Assembly: GCF_005145045.1 (NCBI RefSeq) | Contig: NZ_CP039691.1 | Location: forward strand, 448,001-512,000 | Length of the DNA stretch: 64,000 nt | DNA from: Agrobacterium larrymoorei | GTDB taxonomy: Bacteria > Pseudomonadota > Alphaproteobacteria > Rhizobiales > Rhizobiaceae | Direction: 5' to 3' | In this document: in pieces, positions 1 through 7,643 of the stretch | Layout of the letters: each line of letters starts with the position of its first letter | How positions within the stretch are numbered: position 1 is the first letter of the stretch | Position numbers and translations under genes: made by a program | Notes under the pieces: generated by a model | Told to the model about the DNA's origin: nothing | Databases searched by the model: none | Seen by the model: the letters and a program-made list of their open reading frames with translations, nothing else

Positions 1-590
1 ATTCCGGTGTCGTCGTTCAGAAGATGTCCGAGCGCAAGGCTGAAATGACCGAGCTTCGTCCTTCCGGTGGCAATCGCGTTCGCCTGAAGTTCCTCGCTCC
101 GACCCGTGGTCTGATCGGTTACCAGTCCGAACTTCTGACCGACACGCGCGGCACGGCGATCATGAACCGCCTGTTCCACGACTACCAGCCTTACAAGGGC
201 GCCATCGGCGGTCGCGTCAACGGTGTTCTCCTGTCCAACGGCATGGGCGAAGCGGTTGCTTACGCCATGTTCAACCTCGAAGATCGCGGCCCGATGATCA
301 TCGAGCCGGGCGAAAAGGTTTATGCCGGTATGATCATCGGCATTCACTCGCGCGACAACGATCTGGAAGTGAACGTGTTGAAGGGCAAGCAGCTCACCAA
401 CATCCGCGCTGCCGGTAAGGACGAAGCCGTCAAGCTGACGCCGCCGATCCGCATGACGCTTGACCGCGCTCTTTCCTGGATCCAGGACGATGAGCTGATG
501 GAAGTCACGCCGAAGTCGATCCGTCTTCGCAAGATGTTCCTCGATGCGAACGACCGCAAGCGCTTCGAAAAGGCAAAGCTGGCCGTCTGA
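1..590 (+). CDS. typA: Ribosome-associated GTPase TypA/BipA, C-terminal part (5' truncated by window edge)
   Basis: The open frame runs in from the left edge and ends at a TGA at 588-590. The visible 195 or so residues match the C-terminal region of TypA/BipA: a GERKAEM-like stretch, the LRPSGGNRVRLKF strand, RGLIGYQSELLTDTRGTAIMN, and the NGVLLSNGMGEAVAYAMFNLEDRGPM block followed by the basic tail KMFLDANDRKRFEKAK. This is the domain V and C-terminal domain part that binds the 70S ribosome. The GTPase domain lies outside the window. TypA is a translational GTPase related to EF-G, involved in ribosome assembly and stress adaptation. A good terminator follows, so it is probably the last gene of its transcript. 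Confidence 0.95.
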   Translation, partial: SGVVVQKMSERKAEMTELRPSGGNRVRLKFLAPTRGLIGYQSELLTDTRGTAIMNRLFHDYQPYKGAIGGRVNGVLLSNGMGEAVAYAMFNLEDRGPMIIEPGEKVYAGMIIGIHSRDNDLEVNVLKGKQLTNIRAAGKDEAVKLTPPIRMTLDRALSWIQDDELMEVTPKSIRLRKMFLDANDRKRFEKAKLAV

Positions 591-613
591 CCCCGCCCAG
601 TTAACCAAGTTTG

Positions 614-642
614 AAAACCCGGCCTCCGTGCCGGGTTTTTTA
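614..642 (+). terminator. Rho-independent terminator after typA
   Basis: A 10-bp perfect stem (AAAACCCGGC / GCCGGGTTTT) with a 6-nt loop is followed by a T-rich run, 24 nt after the typA stop codon. Confidence 0.85.
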
Positions 643-790
643 TTGTGGGTGCGAATCGCTGTCGCTTGTGCCGATGGTAAAAATTGCGTTAATCTTGTCC
701 CCGTCGTCCACATGAATAGGCTGTGGGTAAGCTTCCTGCCGTTAACCTTTACGGCTGGTAAGTTTTCCGCGCCGGGGCCAGAATCGCGTT

Positions 791-1297
791 ATGAAAACGT
801 TATTCATCGATATTCGCCGCGCCGAGGCGAATGATGCCGCTGCCATTGCGCAGGTGCACAGGCTTTCCTGGGAGCAGGCCTATGCGGGCCTTATCCCGCA
901 CAAGCCGCTCTGGCAGATGCTGGATCGCCGCGGTGAGGACTGGTGGAGACGTGCCGCGAGAGGTTCCGCCACCATGCTGGTGGTGGAGGTTGCAAGCGTG
1001 GTTGCCGGTTATACGACGCTTGGCCTGAACCGTGCGCGCGGGCTGCCCTATGATGGTGAAGTCTACGAACTTTATCTGCGCCCGGAATATCAGGGCATCG
1101 GCCTTGGCTCGGTTCTCTTCAAGGAGGCGCGCCGTCTTTTGAAGTCGCTCGGCTGCAACGGCGTCGTCGCGTGGTGCCTTGAAGATAGCGATGTTGCCAA
1201 TCGTTTCTTCCGCTCGCATGGCGGCAAGGATATCGCCGAAGGCATGGAAGATTTTGCAGACACGCAGTTGCGCAAGATCGGTTTTGCCTGGCGTTGA
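791..1297 (+). CDS. GNAT family N-acetyltransferase
   Basis: A 168-residue protein with the GNAT fold. The acetyl-CoA-binding motif A is seen around residues 90-112, with EVYELYLRPEYQGIGLGS carrying the Q-x-x-G-x-G pyrophosphate-binding loop, followed by the helix LFKEARRLLKSLG and the strand GVVAWCLEDSDVANRFFRSHGG (motif B region). It probably transfers an acetyl group from acetyl-CoA to an amine, but the substrate cannot be told from the sequence. It stands alone between typA and ppa, with about 150 bp of non-coding DNA on each side, so it is probably transcribed from its own promoter. Confidence 0.85.
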   Translation: MKTLFIDIRRAEANDAAAIAQVHRLSWEQAYAGLIPHKPLWQMLDRRGEDWWRRAARGSATMLVVEVASVVAGYTTLGLNRARGLPYDGEVYELYLRPEYQGIGLGSVLFKEARRLLKSLGCNGVVAWCLEDSDVANRFFRSHGGKDIAEGMEDFADTQLRKIGFAWR

Positions 1298-1446
1298 GCG
1301 GCAAAACACAATTCGGATATTCAAAGAGTTAGGGCGTCCGGCGCCCTTGACAGCATTTACGCCAATATGCGCCTCAAGTCGTGTTGCAATATAGCTGCTT
1401 TCCCAGTATCGAGAACCGATTTCAACTCACGGAATGAGGAAAGAGT

Positions 1447-1980
1447 ATGCGTATTGATGCAATCTCCGTCGGCAAGAACCCGCCCGATGACGTCAATGTG
1501 ATCGTTGAAGTGCCGGTCGGCGGTCATCCGATCAAGTACGAGATGGACAAGGATGCAGGCGCTCTGGTCGTAGACCGCTTCCTCTACACCCCAATGACCT
1601 ATCCGGGTAACTACGGCTTCGTGCCGCACACCCTGTCGGACGATGGCGATCCAATCGACGTTCTGATCTGCAACACGCGCCCTCTGGTGCCAGGCTGCGT
1701 CATCAATGTTCGCCCAATCGGCGTGATGATCATGGAAGACGATGGCGGCAAGGACGAGAAGATCCTCGCGGTTCCGGTTCCCAAGCTGACGCGCCGTTAC
1801 GACAAGGTCGTAAACTACACCGACCTGCCGGAAATCACGCTCAAGCAGATCGAGCACTTCTTCGAGCACTACAAGGATCTGGAGCCCGGCAAGTGGGTGA
1901 AGATGGGCGGCTGGCAGGATGTCGACGTTGCCAAGAAGCTGATCGTCGAAGCCATCGAGCGTTACAAGGCGCAGGGCTGA
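1447..1980 (+). CDS. ppa: Inorganic pyrophosphatase (soluble family I)
   Basis: A 177-residue cytosolic enzyme that hydrolyses pyrophosphate to two phosphates and so pulls biosynthetic reactions forward. The family I signature D-G-D-P-I-D lies at residues 66-71 (D66, D68 and D71 bind metal). The other expected active-site residues are present: E21, K30, Y52 and N54 within the TYPGNYGF block, D98/D103 in [10 protein letters not shown], and K105. Length is typical for the bacterial hexameric form. The ATG is preceded by a GAGGAAAG ribosome binding site. It is monocistronic, with a palindromic element immediately after the stop codon that may serve as its terminator. Confidence 0.97.
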   Translation: MRIDAISVGKNPPDDVNVIVEVPVGGHPIKYEMDKDAGALVVDRFLYTPMTYPGNYGFVPHTLSDDGDPIDVLICNTRPLVPGCVINVRPIGVMIMEDDGGKDEKILAVPVPKLTRRYDKVVNYTDLPEITLKQIEHFFEHYKDLEPGKWVKMGGWQDVDVAKKLIVEAIERYKAQG

Positions 1981-1991
1981 TTTCTTAGCTG

Positions 1992-2039
1992 GCGCATCGG
2001 CGCAAAAATCGGAATCGATTTTTGTAAAGCACGATGCGC
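1992..2039. repeat. Palindromic extragenic element between convergent ppa and DUF167 gene
   Basis: Two nested inverted repeats are seen. The outer arms are GCGCATCG (1992-1999) and CGATGCGC (2032-2039). The inner arms are CAAAAATCG (2003-2011) and CGATTTTTG (2016-2024), with loop GAAT. The sequence resembles short palindromes found in many intergenic regions of Rhizobiaceae; that family assignment is from memory. Its place between two converging genes suggests that it also acts as a bidirectional terminator. Confidence 0.6.
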
Positions 2040-2042
2040 AGT

Positions 2043-2390
2043 TCAAAGACTAAGCAGCTTTTGCAGACTGATTATCAAGTCCTCCGGTTCGCCATCGAGC
2101 CGGAGGATTTTTTTGCGCGATGTCTCGCCGGAAATGAAGGTTATTGAGGATTTCGGTCGCTTCAGCGACTTGGAGAGCAGGGCGACGAGTGCCTTATTGG
2201 CCTTGCCGTTTTCGGGCACTGCCGTCACCCTTGCTTTCACAAAGGTCTGGCCATCGGCATCCTGTTCCAGCCCATCGATAGAATCGCGTCCGCCGGACGG
2301 TGTCAGACGAACGCTGAGGCGAAGATGGTCGCCGAATTGTTGCCAGGCTTCGCCTTGGCTCAAGCGACCATCGGATAGATGGTGTTCCAC
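2043..2390 (-). CDS. DUF167 (YggU/UPF0235) family protein
   Basis: A 115-residue cytosolic protein of the DUF167 family, recognised by [18 protein letters not shown], the [43 protein letters not shown] block and the ending LRLDG. Its biochemical role is unknown. The start codon is GTG at 2390, inside the last codons of the upstream yggT gene (31-nt overlap), so translation is likely coupled. YggT-DUF167 is a conserved bacterial pair. No internal ATG offers an alternative start. Confidence 0.85.
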   Translation of the reverse strand: MEHHLSDGRLSQGEAWQQFGDHLRLSVRLTPSGGRDSIDGLEQDADGQTFVKARVTAVPENGKANKALVALLSKSLKRPKSSITFISGETSRKKILRLDGEPEDLIISLQKLLSL

Positions 2391-2650
2391 ATCAGCGAGC
2401 GGATGAAGAAGATGATCAGCAGCAGGATGATGGGCGAAATGTCGATGCCGCCGAGGTTTGGCAAAATGCGGCGGATCGGGCGAAGAGCCGGTTCCGTGAC
2501 ATTATACAGGAAACTGCCAATCGCGTTCACGAACTGGTTGGACGAGTTGATGACATTGAACGCGTAAAGCCAGGAGAAGATAGCGCTGGCAATCAGCACC
2601 CAGGTATAAAGATTCAAGGCCAAATCGATGGTCTGAAACAGGGCAAGCAT
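2360..2650 (-). CDS. YggT family integral membrane protein
   Basis: About 96 residues with two hydrophobic segments ([22 protein letters not shown] near the start and [17 protein letters not shown] near the end). Between them lies the YggT-family signature [21 protein letters not shown]. The frame opens further upstream (ATG at 2680), but the ATG at 2650 is preferred because GGAG lies 6 nt before it and the family usually starts right before this first helix. Homologues have been linked to membrane, osmotic or cell-division functions, none firmly established. It is co-transcribed with the overlapping DUF167 gene. Confidence 0.85.
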   Translation of the reverse strand: MLALFQTIDLALNLYTWVLIASAIFSWLYAFNVINSSNQFVNAIGSFLYNVTEPALRPIRRILPNLGGIDISPIILLLIIFFIRSLMWNTIYPMVA

Positions 2651-3014
2651 CAATGTCTCCATATCGTTGTGGGATGACATTTAGACATTACCACACTAAC
2701 CGGCAAGTACCGGCCTTCTTGTGGCTCTCACTATTACATCTCACGGACGCTTTTTCACCTCACCCGCTTCGCTCTCATCCGCTTGCCTTCAAGGGGCGGT
2801 CCGTGTCTCAATGAGACAGATTACCTATGTCGTTTCATTCTCGAACAACCGGTGGGTGGAACAGGTGTTTCGAGTCGGGGCTCCTGTGGAAGTTAAGGAG
2901 ACCTTAACCACCGCCGCAGTGTTTAATCAAATTCTAACCACTCCGCCCGGTGACGGGTTTAAAATGCAGTCCAAGCCGGAGAAACCGGACGATTCGATTT
3001 GCTGAGGTGTTTCC
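2651..3014. other. Intergenic region between divergent yggT and fliN-like gene
   Basis: About 360 bp without a convincing gene. It holds a short palindrome at 2804-2818 (TGTCTC-AAT-GAGACA) that could be an operator, and must contain the two divergent promoters. An open frame at 2721-3005 has no family resemblance and no good ribosome binding site. I see nothing else in it. Confidence 0.5.
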
Positions 3015-3443
3015 ATGATGGATTCCAAAGACGATGCCCATGTGCCAGCGTGGCCCGCTTTCGGTGCTGCTTTCAGCCAGCCTTACAGCGTCTCCGTGGC
3101 GAAGGATGCATTGACGTCCAAATCGCGAGCCGTGCATGAGCATCTGGCCGATTGGAGCGAGCCTCACCGCTCGACAAGCCGGGCATTGATCGGCGTGCAG
3201 CGTGACAGTGGCAAAAGTTTCGATGAAATTCCGCTGACGATGGAAGTCGTCATCGGGCAGGCGCAGGTGCCGGTGTCCGCCCTCATGTCGCTCACGCCGG
3301 ATCAGGTCATTCTGCTCAACAAGCGGTTTGGCGATCCGGTCGAGGTTCGTGTGAATGGTCAGACCATCGGCAGGGGAGAGATCGTTTCGGATCACCATGA
3401 CAATATCATCGGTGTGAAGCTCATCGAGGTGATCCGCGCCTGA
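3015..3443 (+). CDS. FliN-like SpoA-domain protein, away from any flagellar cluster
   Basis: A 142-residue soluble protein. The C-terminal 70 residues form a SpoA (FliN/FliM/YscQ-type) domain: IPLTMEVVIGQAQVPVSALMSLTPDQVILLNKRFGDPVEVRVNGQTIGRGEIV and the end IIGVKLIEVIRA. The N-terminal 70 residues are unlike FliN and contain no obvious motif. In FliN this domain builds the flagellar C-ring and binds CheY-P or FliH. The neighbours here are a membrane protein and an MFS exporter, with no fli or type III secretion genes in sight. It may be a second FliN paralogue or a protein with an unrelated job. Confidence 0.75.
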   Translation: MMDSKDDAHVPAWPAFGAAFSQPYSVSVAKDALTSKSRAVHEHLADWSEPHRSTSRALIGVQRDSGKSFDEIPLTMEVVIGQAQVPVSALMSLTPDQVILLNKRFGDPVEVRVNGQTIGRGEIVSDHHDNIIGVKLIEVIRA

Positions 3444-3552
3444 GAGTGCATCAGGTGTATGAGTAGATAGGAATATTGCCGAAGAAGGCTGGCAGTAAGG
3501 CGTCAACGGGTCTATGGGATAGCGGCCTGCCTCTATCCGAAAGACCAGCTCC

Positions 3553-4791
3553 ATGTCCCTCATCTCAGCGGAGAACCGCTTCGGCGCGTTTAGCCATCCC
3601 GCTTACCGGCGATTTTTCTCCGCGCGCTTCTTCTCGGCTTTCGCGGTACAGATCGTCAGCGTCTCGGTCGGCTGGCAGATGTATGAGGTGACGGGAAACG
3701 CTTTCTATCTCGGGCTGATCGGCCTGTTCCAGTTTCTCCCGTCGCTGCTCCTCATTCTCGTTACCGGAACGGTTGCGGACCGGCATAATCGCCGCATGAT
3801 CATGGCGCTTTGCCTGCTTGTCGCCTGTGCCTGTGCGGGGGCGTTGCTGGGGCTGACATTGGCGCATGCGTTCACGCCGTCGCTCGTCTTTCTCATTCTT
3901 ATCGTGTTCGGCATAGAGCGCGCTTTCATGGGGCCAGCGGTGCAGTCGCTTGCGCCGAACCTTGTGCCGGAAAGCGATCTCCCCAATGCCATCGCCTGGA
4001 ACTCTTCCTCCTGGCAACTCGCCTCCATTCTCGGACCTGTTGCCGGTGGTCTGCTCTATGGTGCAAGTCCGATCATCTCCTACTCGGTGGCGCTTTCCCT
4101 CTTTGCGCTGTCGGCCATTCTCGCTTTCATGATCAAGAAGCCGGAGCAGCGCACGCCGCCGCGGGCCGTGACGCTGGAAAGCATGCTTGCCGGTTTCCGC
4201 TTCATTTCTCATGAAAAAGTGGTGCTGGGTGCGATCTCGCTCGATCTCTTCGCTGTTCTTCTCGGCGGCGCGGTTGCGCTGATGCCGATCTTCGCCAAGG
4301 AGGTGCTGACGCTTGGACCCTGGGGGCTCGGCCTGCTTCGCGCGGCACCTGGCATCGGTGCGATAGCCGTTGCCATCTTTCTTGCCTTCAACCCCATCCG
4401 CCACCATGCGGGCATCATGATGTTTTCGGGGGTCGCCCTGTTCGGTGCAGCGACCGTCGTCTTCGGGCTTTCCGCCACGCCGTGGATTTCAATCGCAGCA
4501 CTTGTGGTGATGGGAGCTGCGGATATGGTTTCGGTTTATGTTCGCGAGACGCTGATTGCGCTCTGGACGCCGGACGAGGTTCGCGGGCGGGTCAATGCGG
4601 TCAACATGGTCTTTGTCGGCGCCTCCAACGAATTGGGCGAATTCCGCGCAGGCAGCATGGCTTCTGTTTTCGGTGCGGTGCATTCGGTGGTCATCGGCGG
4701 CATAGGAACATTGATGGTAGCAGCCATCTGGGCGACACGCTTCCCGAAGTTGCGTAAAATCGACAATCTCGAAGCACCGGATCACATCTGA
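3553..4791 (+). CDS. MFS transporter, EntS-like (MFS_3) exporter
   Basis: A 412-residue membrane protein with about 12 hydrophobic segments, starting FGAFSHPAYRRFFSARFFSAFAVQIVSVSVGWQMYEVTG, which is typical of the enterobactin-exporter-like MFS_3 group. The loop 2-3 motif is GTVADRHNRRM (about residue 75) and a second such loop is TPDEVRGRVNAVN near residue 350. Related proteins export siderophores or drugs by proton antiport; the substrate is not predictable. The gene ends 13 bp before the convergent amidotransferase gene and has no partner, siderophore gene or regulator beside it. Confidence 0.85.
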   Translation: MSLISAENRFGAFSHPAYRRFFSARFFSAFAVQIVSVSVGWQMYEVTGNAFYLGLIGLFQFLPSLLLILVTGTVADRHNRRMIMALCLLVACACAGALLGLTLAHAFTPSLVFLILIVFGIERAFMGPAVQSLAPNLVPESDLPNAIAWNSSSWQLASILGPVAGGLLYGASPIISYSVALSLFALSAILAFMIKKPEQRTPPRAVTLESMLAGFRFISHEKVVLGAISLDLFAVLLGGAVALMPIFAKEVLTLGPWGLGLLRAAPGIGAIAVAIFLAFNPIRHHAGIMMFSGVALFGAATVVFGLSATPWISIAALVVMGAADMVSVYVRETLIALWTPDEVRGRVNAVNMVFVGASNELGEFRAGSMASVFGAVHSVVIGGIGTLMVAAIWATRFPKLRKIDNLEAPDHI

Positions 4792-4804
4792 TCTGTTATC
4801 TCGA

Positions 4805-5539
4805 CTATCGAGCCTGATGTTGTGGTTCGAAGACCAGATCGAGAAAATGCGACAGCCAGTTTCTCAGCGCCGCATCGAACATCATGCGGCCTTCCAGATG
4901 CTGGCTTCCCACCTGCGCGTTGGGCATGCCGAAGCGCTCGGCCCCGCGCACGATCCAGCTCTGCATCATGGCTCTTGTCAGTTCCGCATGAAATTGCAGA
5001 CCCCAGGCATTGTCGCCATAGCGGAACGCCTGGTTTGGATAGGTCTCTCCCGAGGCCAGCAGATGTGCGCCCCTTGGAAGATCGAAACCCTCCTTGTGGA
5101 AATGATAGACCATATGCGGCCAGTGCTTCATCAGAAGGCGGCCTTTCTCGGTCGTCTGAAGCGGGTACCAGCCGATTTCGACCTTGCCTTCCTTGTGCGC
5201 ATGCACCTTGCCGCCCAGCTGTTTCGATAGCATCTGCGCGCCGAGGCAGATGCCGAGAAACGGCTTGTCCTCCTTCAGCGGAACTTTCAGCCAGTCTATC
5301 TCCCGCTTGATAAAAGCATCGGGATCGTTAGCACTCATAGGGCCGCCGAAAATGACGGCGCCATCATGCGATGCCAGCGTGTCGGGAAGCTCGTCTCCGA
5401 GCGCTGGTCGCCGGATATCGAGACTATAGCCCTTCTCCACCAGCATCTGCCCGACCCGACCGGGCGTGGAGCGTTCCTGATGGAGGACGATCAATATGCT
5501 TTTCTGCGTGCCCCTTTGACGGGACGGATCAAACAACAT
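4805..5539 (-). CDS. Class I glutamine amidotransferase (GMP synthase GATase-like)
   Basis: A 244-residue protein with a complete class I GATase triad: C98 in FLGICLGAQ, and H184 and E186 in GLQFHAELT. The FGGPMSAND oxyanion-loop region is near residue 65. There is no synthetase domain, so the enzyme would release ammonia for an unknown acceptor; free-standing members include gamma-glutamyl amide hydrolases and GuaA-like proteins of unknown role. The frame extends upstream to 5638, but the ATG at 5539 is chosen because it overlaps the terB stop by 11 nt and the upstream extension is low-complexity basic sequence antisense to nothing known. It is the last gene of the hem-mic60 cluster. Confidence 0.85.
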   Translation of the reverse strand: MLFDPSRQRGTQKSILIVLHQERSTPGRVGQMLVEKGYSLDIRRPALGDELPDTLASHDGAVIFGGPMSANDPDAFIKREIDWLKVPLKEDKPFLGICLGAQMLSKQLGGKVHAHKEGKVEIGWYPLQTTEKGRLLMKHWPHMVYHFHKEGFDLPRGAHLLASGETYPNQAFRYGDNAWGLQFHAELTRAMMQSWIVRGAERFGMPNAQVGSQHLEGRMMFDAALRNWLSHFLDLVFEPQHQAR

Positions 5540-6020
5540 CTTTCTCGTTTTCGCTTTCACCGGCGATGGTCTTGTGACCTTCCGCCTGTTGCCGTTGCAG
5601 GACACGGTCCCGCACGGAGACGCCAAGCAGATCGGCAACGCGCCAGATCACATGGTCTTCCATCTCGTTGCGTTCGCCATCCGCATAGACGATATCCCAG
5701 AGAATGCCGATGAGTTCGATACGCTGATCTTCATCCAGATGGCGGCGAATATCGGTGGTGAAACGGTAGTAGTCCACCGCCTCCTTGCCCGCCTCTAGGC
5801 CCGCCTCCATCAACGCATCCAGCTTGCCGGAGCTTAAGCCGTAATGTTCCTGAAGAAGCTCACGCAGGCGCTGCCGCTCGACCTTAGAAACGGTTCCGTC
5901 AGCTTCCATCACCTGAAAACAGAGGGCTGCAATGGCAACGCGCAGATCGTCCGGCTGAAATTCCTTGGACGAGCTTCCATGCGCGAGGTTCTGGAAGAAT
6001 GACTGGATACGTTCGAGCAT
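5529..6020 (-). CDS. TerB-like (tellurite resistance) domain protein
   Basis: A 163-residue soluble, acidic, mostly helical protein of the TerB superfamily. The region DLRVAIAALCFQVMEADGTVSKVERQRLRELLQEHYGLS and the second repeat-like part IELIGILWDIVYADGERNEMEDHVIWRVADLLGVS show the two conserved acidic metal-binding loops (EADG and YADGE). TerB-like proteins bind divalent metals and act as small adaptors; single-gene members are common in alphaproteobacteria and are not proof of tellurite resistance. It lies 18 bp after hemY and overlaps the amidotransferase gene. Confidence 0.8.
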   Translation of the reverse strand: MLERIQSFFQNLAHGSSSKEFQPDDLRVAIAALCFQVMEADGTVSKVERQRLRELLQEHYGLSSGKLDALMEAGLEAGKEAVDYYRFTTDIRRHLDEDQRIELIGILWDIVYADGERNEMEDHVIWRVADLLGVSVRDRVLQRQQAEGHKTIAGESENEKDVV

Positions 6021-6038
6021 GGCTCTCCTTGAAAGTTG

Positions 6039-7640
6039 TTAGAACAGTTTGAGGCGGGTCTTCTCGTCCGGTTCGCCTGCGGGTTTCTTCACGCCGGGAT
6101 CGTCTGGCAGGCCGCCGAAAAATGGAACGGCTTCTTCCGATTTTTTCGGCTCGGCTTTGGCAGGCTCCGGCGCCTTTGCCGGTTCTGCCTTCACTGGCGT
6201 TTCTTTTTCTACGGCAGAAGTTGCTGGCGGTGGCGTCTGAGCTTTTACCGGGACAGGAATTTCGATGATCTTTTCACGGATTTCCGGCTTGGCGACCTCT
6301 GGCAATGATGCGAGTGCGTTGTCGACGCTGACGTCTTCCACCGGCCCTTCAAGCTGGCCGAATGGCACTTTCCATTCAAACGCGTCCAGACGACCCGAGA
6401 CGGGTGAGACCGGAAGCCATTTTTCCGACACCACGCCGTCCGCCACCCAAGCCGGATCGCGCGGGGCGCGAAGGGCTTGCGACATCCAGTGGCGCACGCG
6501 GCCCTGATCGCCGCTCTCCGCCTCTTCTATATCAGCAAGCAGCAGGAAAACGCTTTCGCGCGGATCGATGCGGGCGGCGGCCTGCGCCTTGGCGCGTGCC
6601 TTGGCGAAATCCTGCGCGGCAAGCGCTGCCTGTGCGACGGCGAAGAGAGACTCGATGTTATTCGGCTTGAGGCTCTCAAGCCGCTCGGCGCGCTTTAGCC
6701 GGTCGATAGCCGTATCGCCGCTACGGGCGCGAACATAGGCTTGAGCGATCTGCGGGTGCGGGCCAGCCTTCCAGACGGGTTCGAGCACCGAAGCTGCCTT
6801 GCGCAGATTATCTTCACGCAGATAGGATTTTGCGGCGATAAGGGCTGCCGGAACCAGAGCCTTGGAGAGCTTGAGCGCTTGTAGGGCGTCATCGCGTGCG
6901 CCTTTGGGATCGCTCTCCAGCTTCTCTTCTGCCTTTGCCGTCAGCAGAACGGCTTTCAGACGCTCGGCTTCTCCGCGCTCGATAACGTGGGCTGCTTTCT
7001 GCTGATCGAGAAGACGGATCGCGTCATCCCACTCGCCATTGCGGCATTTGCTTTCAAGCGTCGCCTGCGCAGCCCACGGCAGGTAAGGCGCGTTCTTGGC
7101 CGCGTCCTCGGCATATTGCAGGGCCGCTTCATCCGCACCCTGTCGGCGTGCTTCGATGTAAAGACCGCGTAGACCAAGTTCCCGCGTTTCGGGATCGTTG
7201 GCCATCGCTTCGAACTTGCGTCGGGCCGCATCGTATTTGCCTTCGATGAGATCAGCCTGAGCCTCCAGAAGGTGGATGAGCGGTTCCTGATCCGCGCTGA
7301 GAAGACCCTGCGTGCGAGCCGTCATCTTGCGGGCCAGCGTCGCATTGCCTGCGCCTGCTGCGATAAGGCCGGTCGAAAGCGCCTGATAACCGCGATCCCG
7401 CTTGCGCGCGCGGAAATAACGACGGGCGGCATGCGGGGAATTCCACAAGGTGTTGAACATCCACCAAACGATCATGACGACGGCGACGAGCGCCGCCACC
7501 ATGGAAGCGGCGACCATGAGGCTCATTTCGATCAACTGGCCCTGCCAGGTGATGGCGAGAACGCCGGGGCGGTCTGCAAGCCAGGAAAAACCGAAGCCGA
7601 TGAGGAGGACGATGACGACGAAGCTAACAATTCTGGTCAT
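6039..7640 (-). CDS. hemY: HemY family inner-membrane TPR protein
   Basis: A 533-residue protein beginning with two transmembrane helices (residues about 4-23 and 39-63), then FNTLWNSPHAARRYFRARKRDRGYQALSTGLIAAGAGN, the hallmark of the HemY N-terminal domain. Tetratricopeptide-type helices follow over residues 95-370, and a proline/alanine/lysine/glutamate-rich tail at 440-533. This is the HemY of the hemCDX-Y type operons, not the protoporphyrinogen oxidase of Bacillus. Its role in tetrapyrrole synthesis is unclear and is thought to be scaffolding. It follows mic60 by 3 bp, so the two are almost certainly co-translated. Confidence 0.92.
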   Translation of the reverse strand: MTRIVSFVVIVLLIGFGFSWLADRPGVLAITWQGQLIEMSLMVAASMVAALVAVVMIVWWMFNTLWNSPHAARRYFRARKRDRGYQALSTGLIAAGAGNATLARKMTARTQGLLSADQEPLIHLLEAQADLIEGKYDAARRKFEAMANDPETRELGLRGLYIEARRQGADEAALQYAEDAAKNAPYLPWAAQATLESKCRNGEWDDAIRLLDQQKAAHVIERGEAERLKAVLLTAKAEEKLESDPKGARDDALQALKLSKALVPAALIAAKSYLREDNLRKAASVLEPVWKAGPHPQIAQAYVRARSGDTAIDRLKRAERLESLKPNNIESLFAVAQAALAAQDFAKARAKAQAAARIDPRESVFLLLADIEEAESGDQGRVRHWMSQALRAPRDPAWVADGVVSEKWLPVSPVSGRLDAFEWKVPFGQLEGPVEDVSVDNALASLPEVAKPEIREKIIEIPVPVKAQTPPPATSAVEKETPVKAEPAKAPEPAKAEPKKSEEAVPFFGGLPDDPGVKKPAGEPDEKTRLKLF

Positions 7641-7643
7641 GTC

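Noticed and set aside
1331..1347. Small hairpin (AGGGCG/CGCCCT) after the GNAT gene
   Set aside because: Only a 6-bp stem with no T-run; too weak to call a terminator.
2721..3005. 94-residue frame on the plus strand ahead of the FliN-like gene
   Set aside because: GTG start without a ribosome binding site, irregular composition and no family resemblance.
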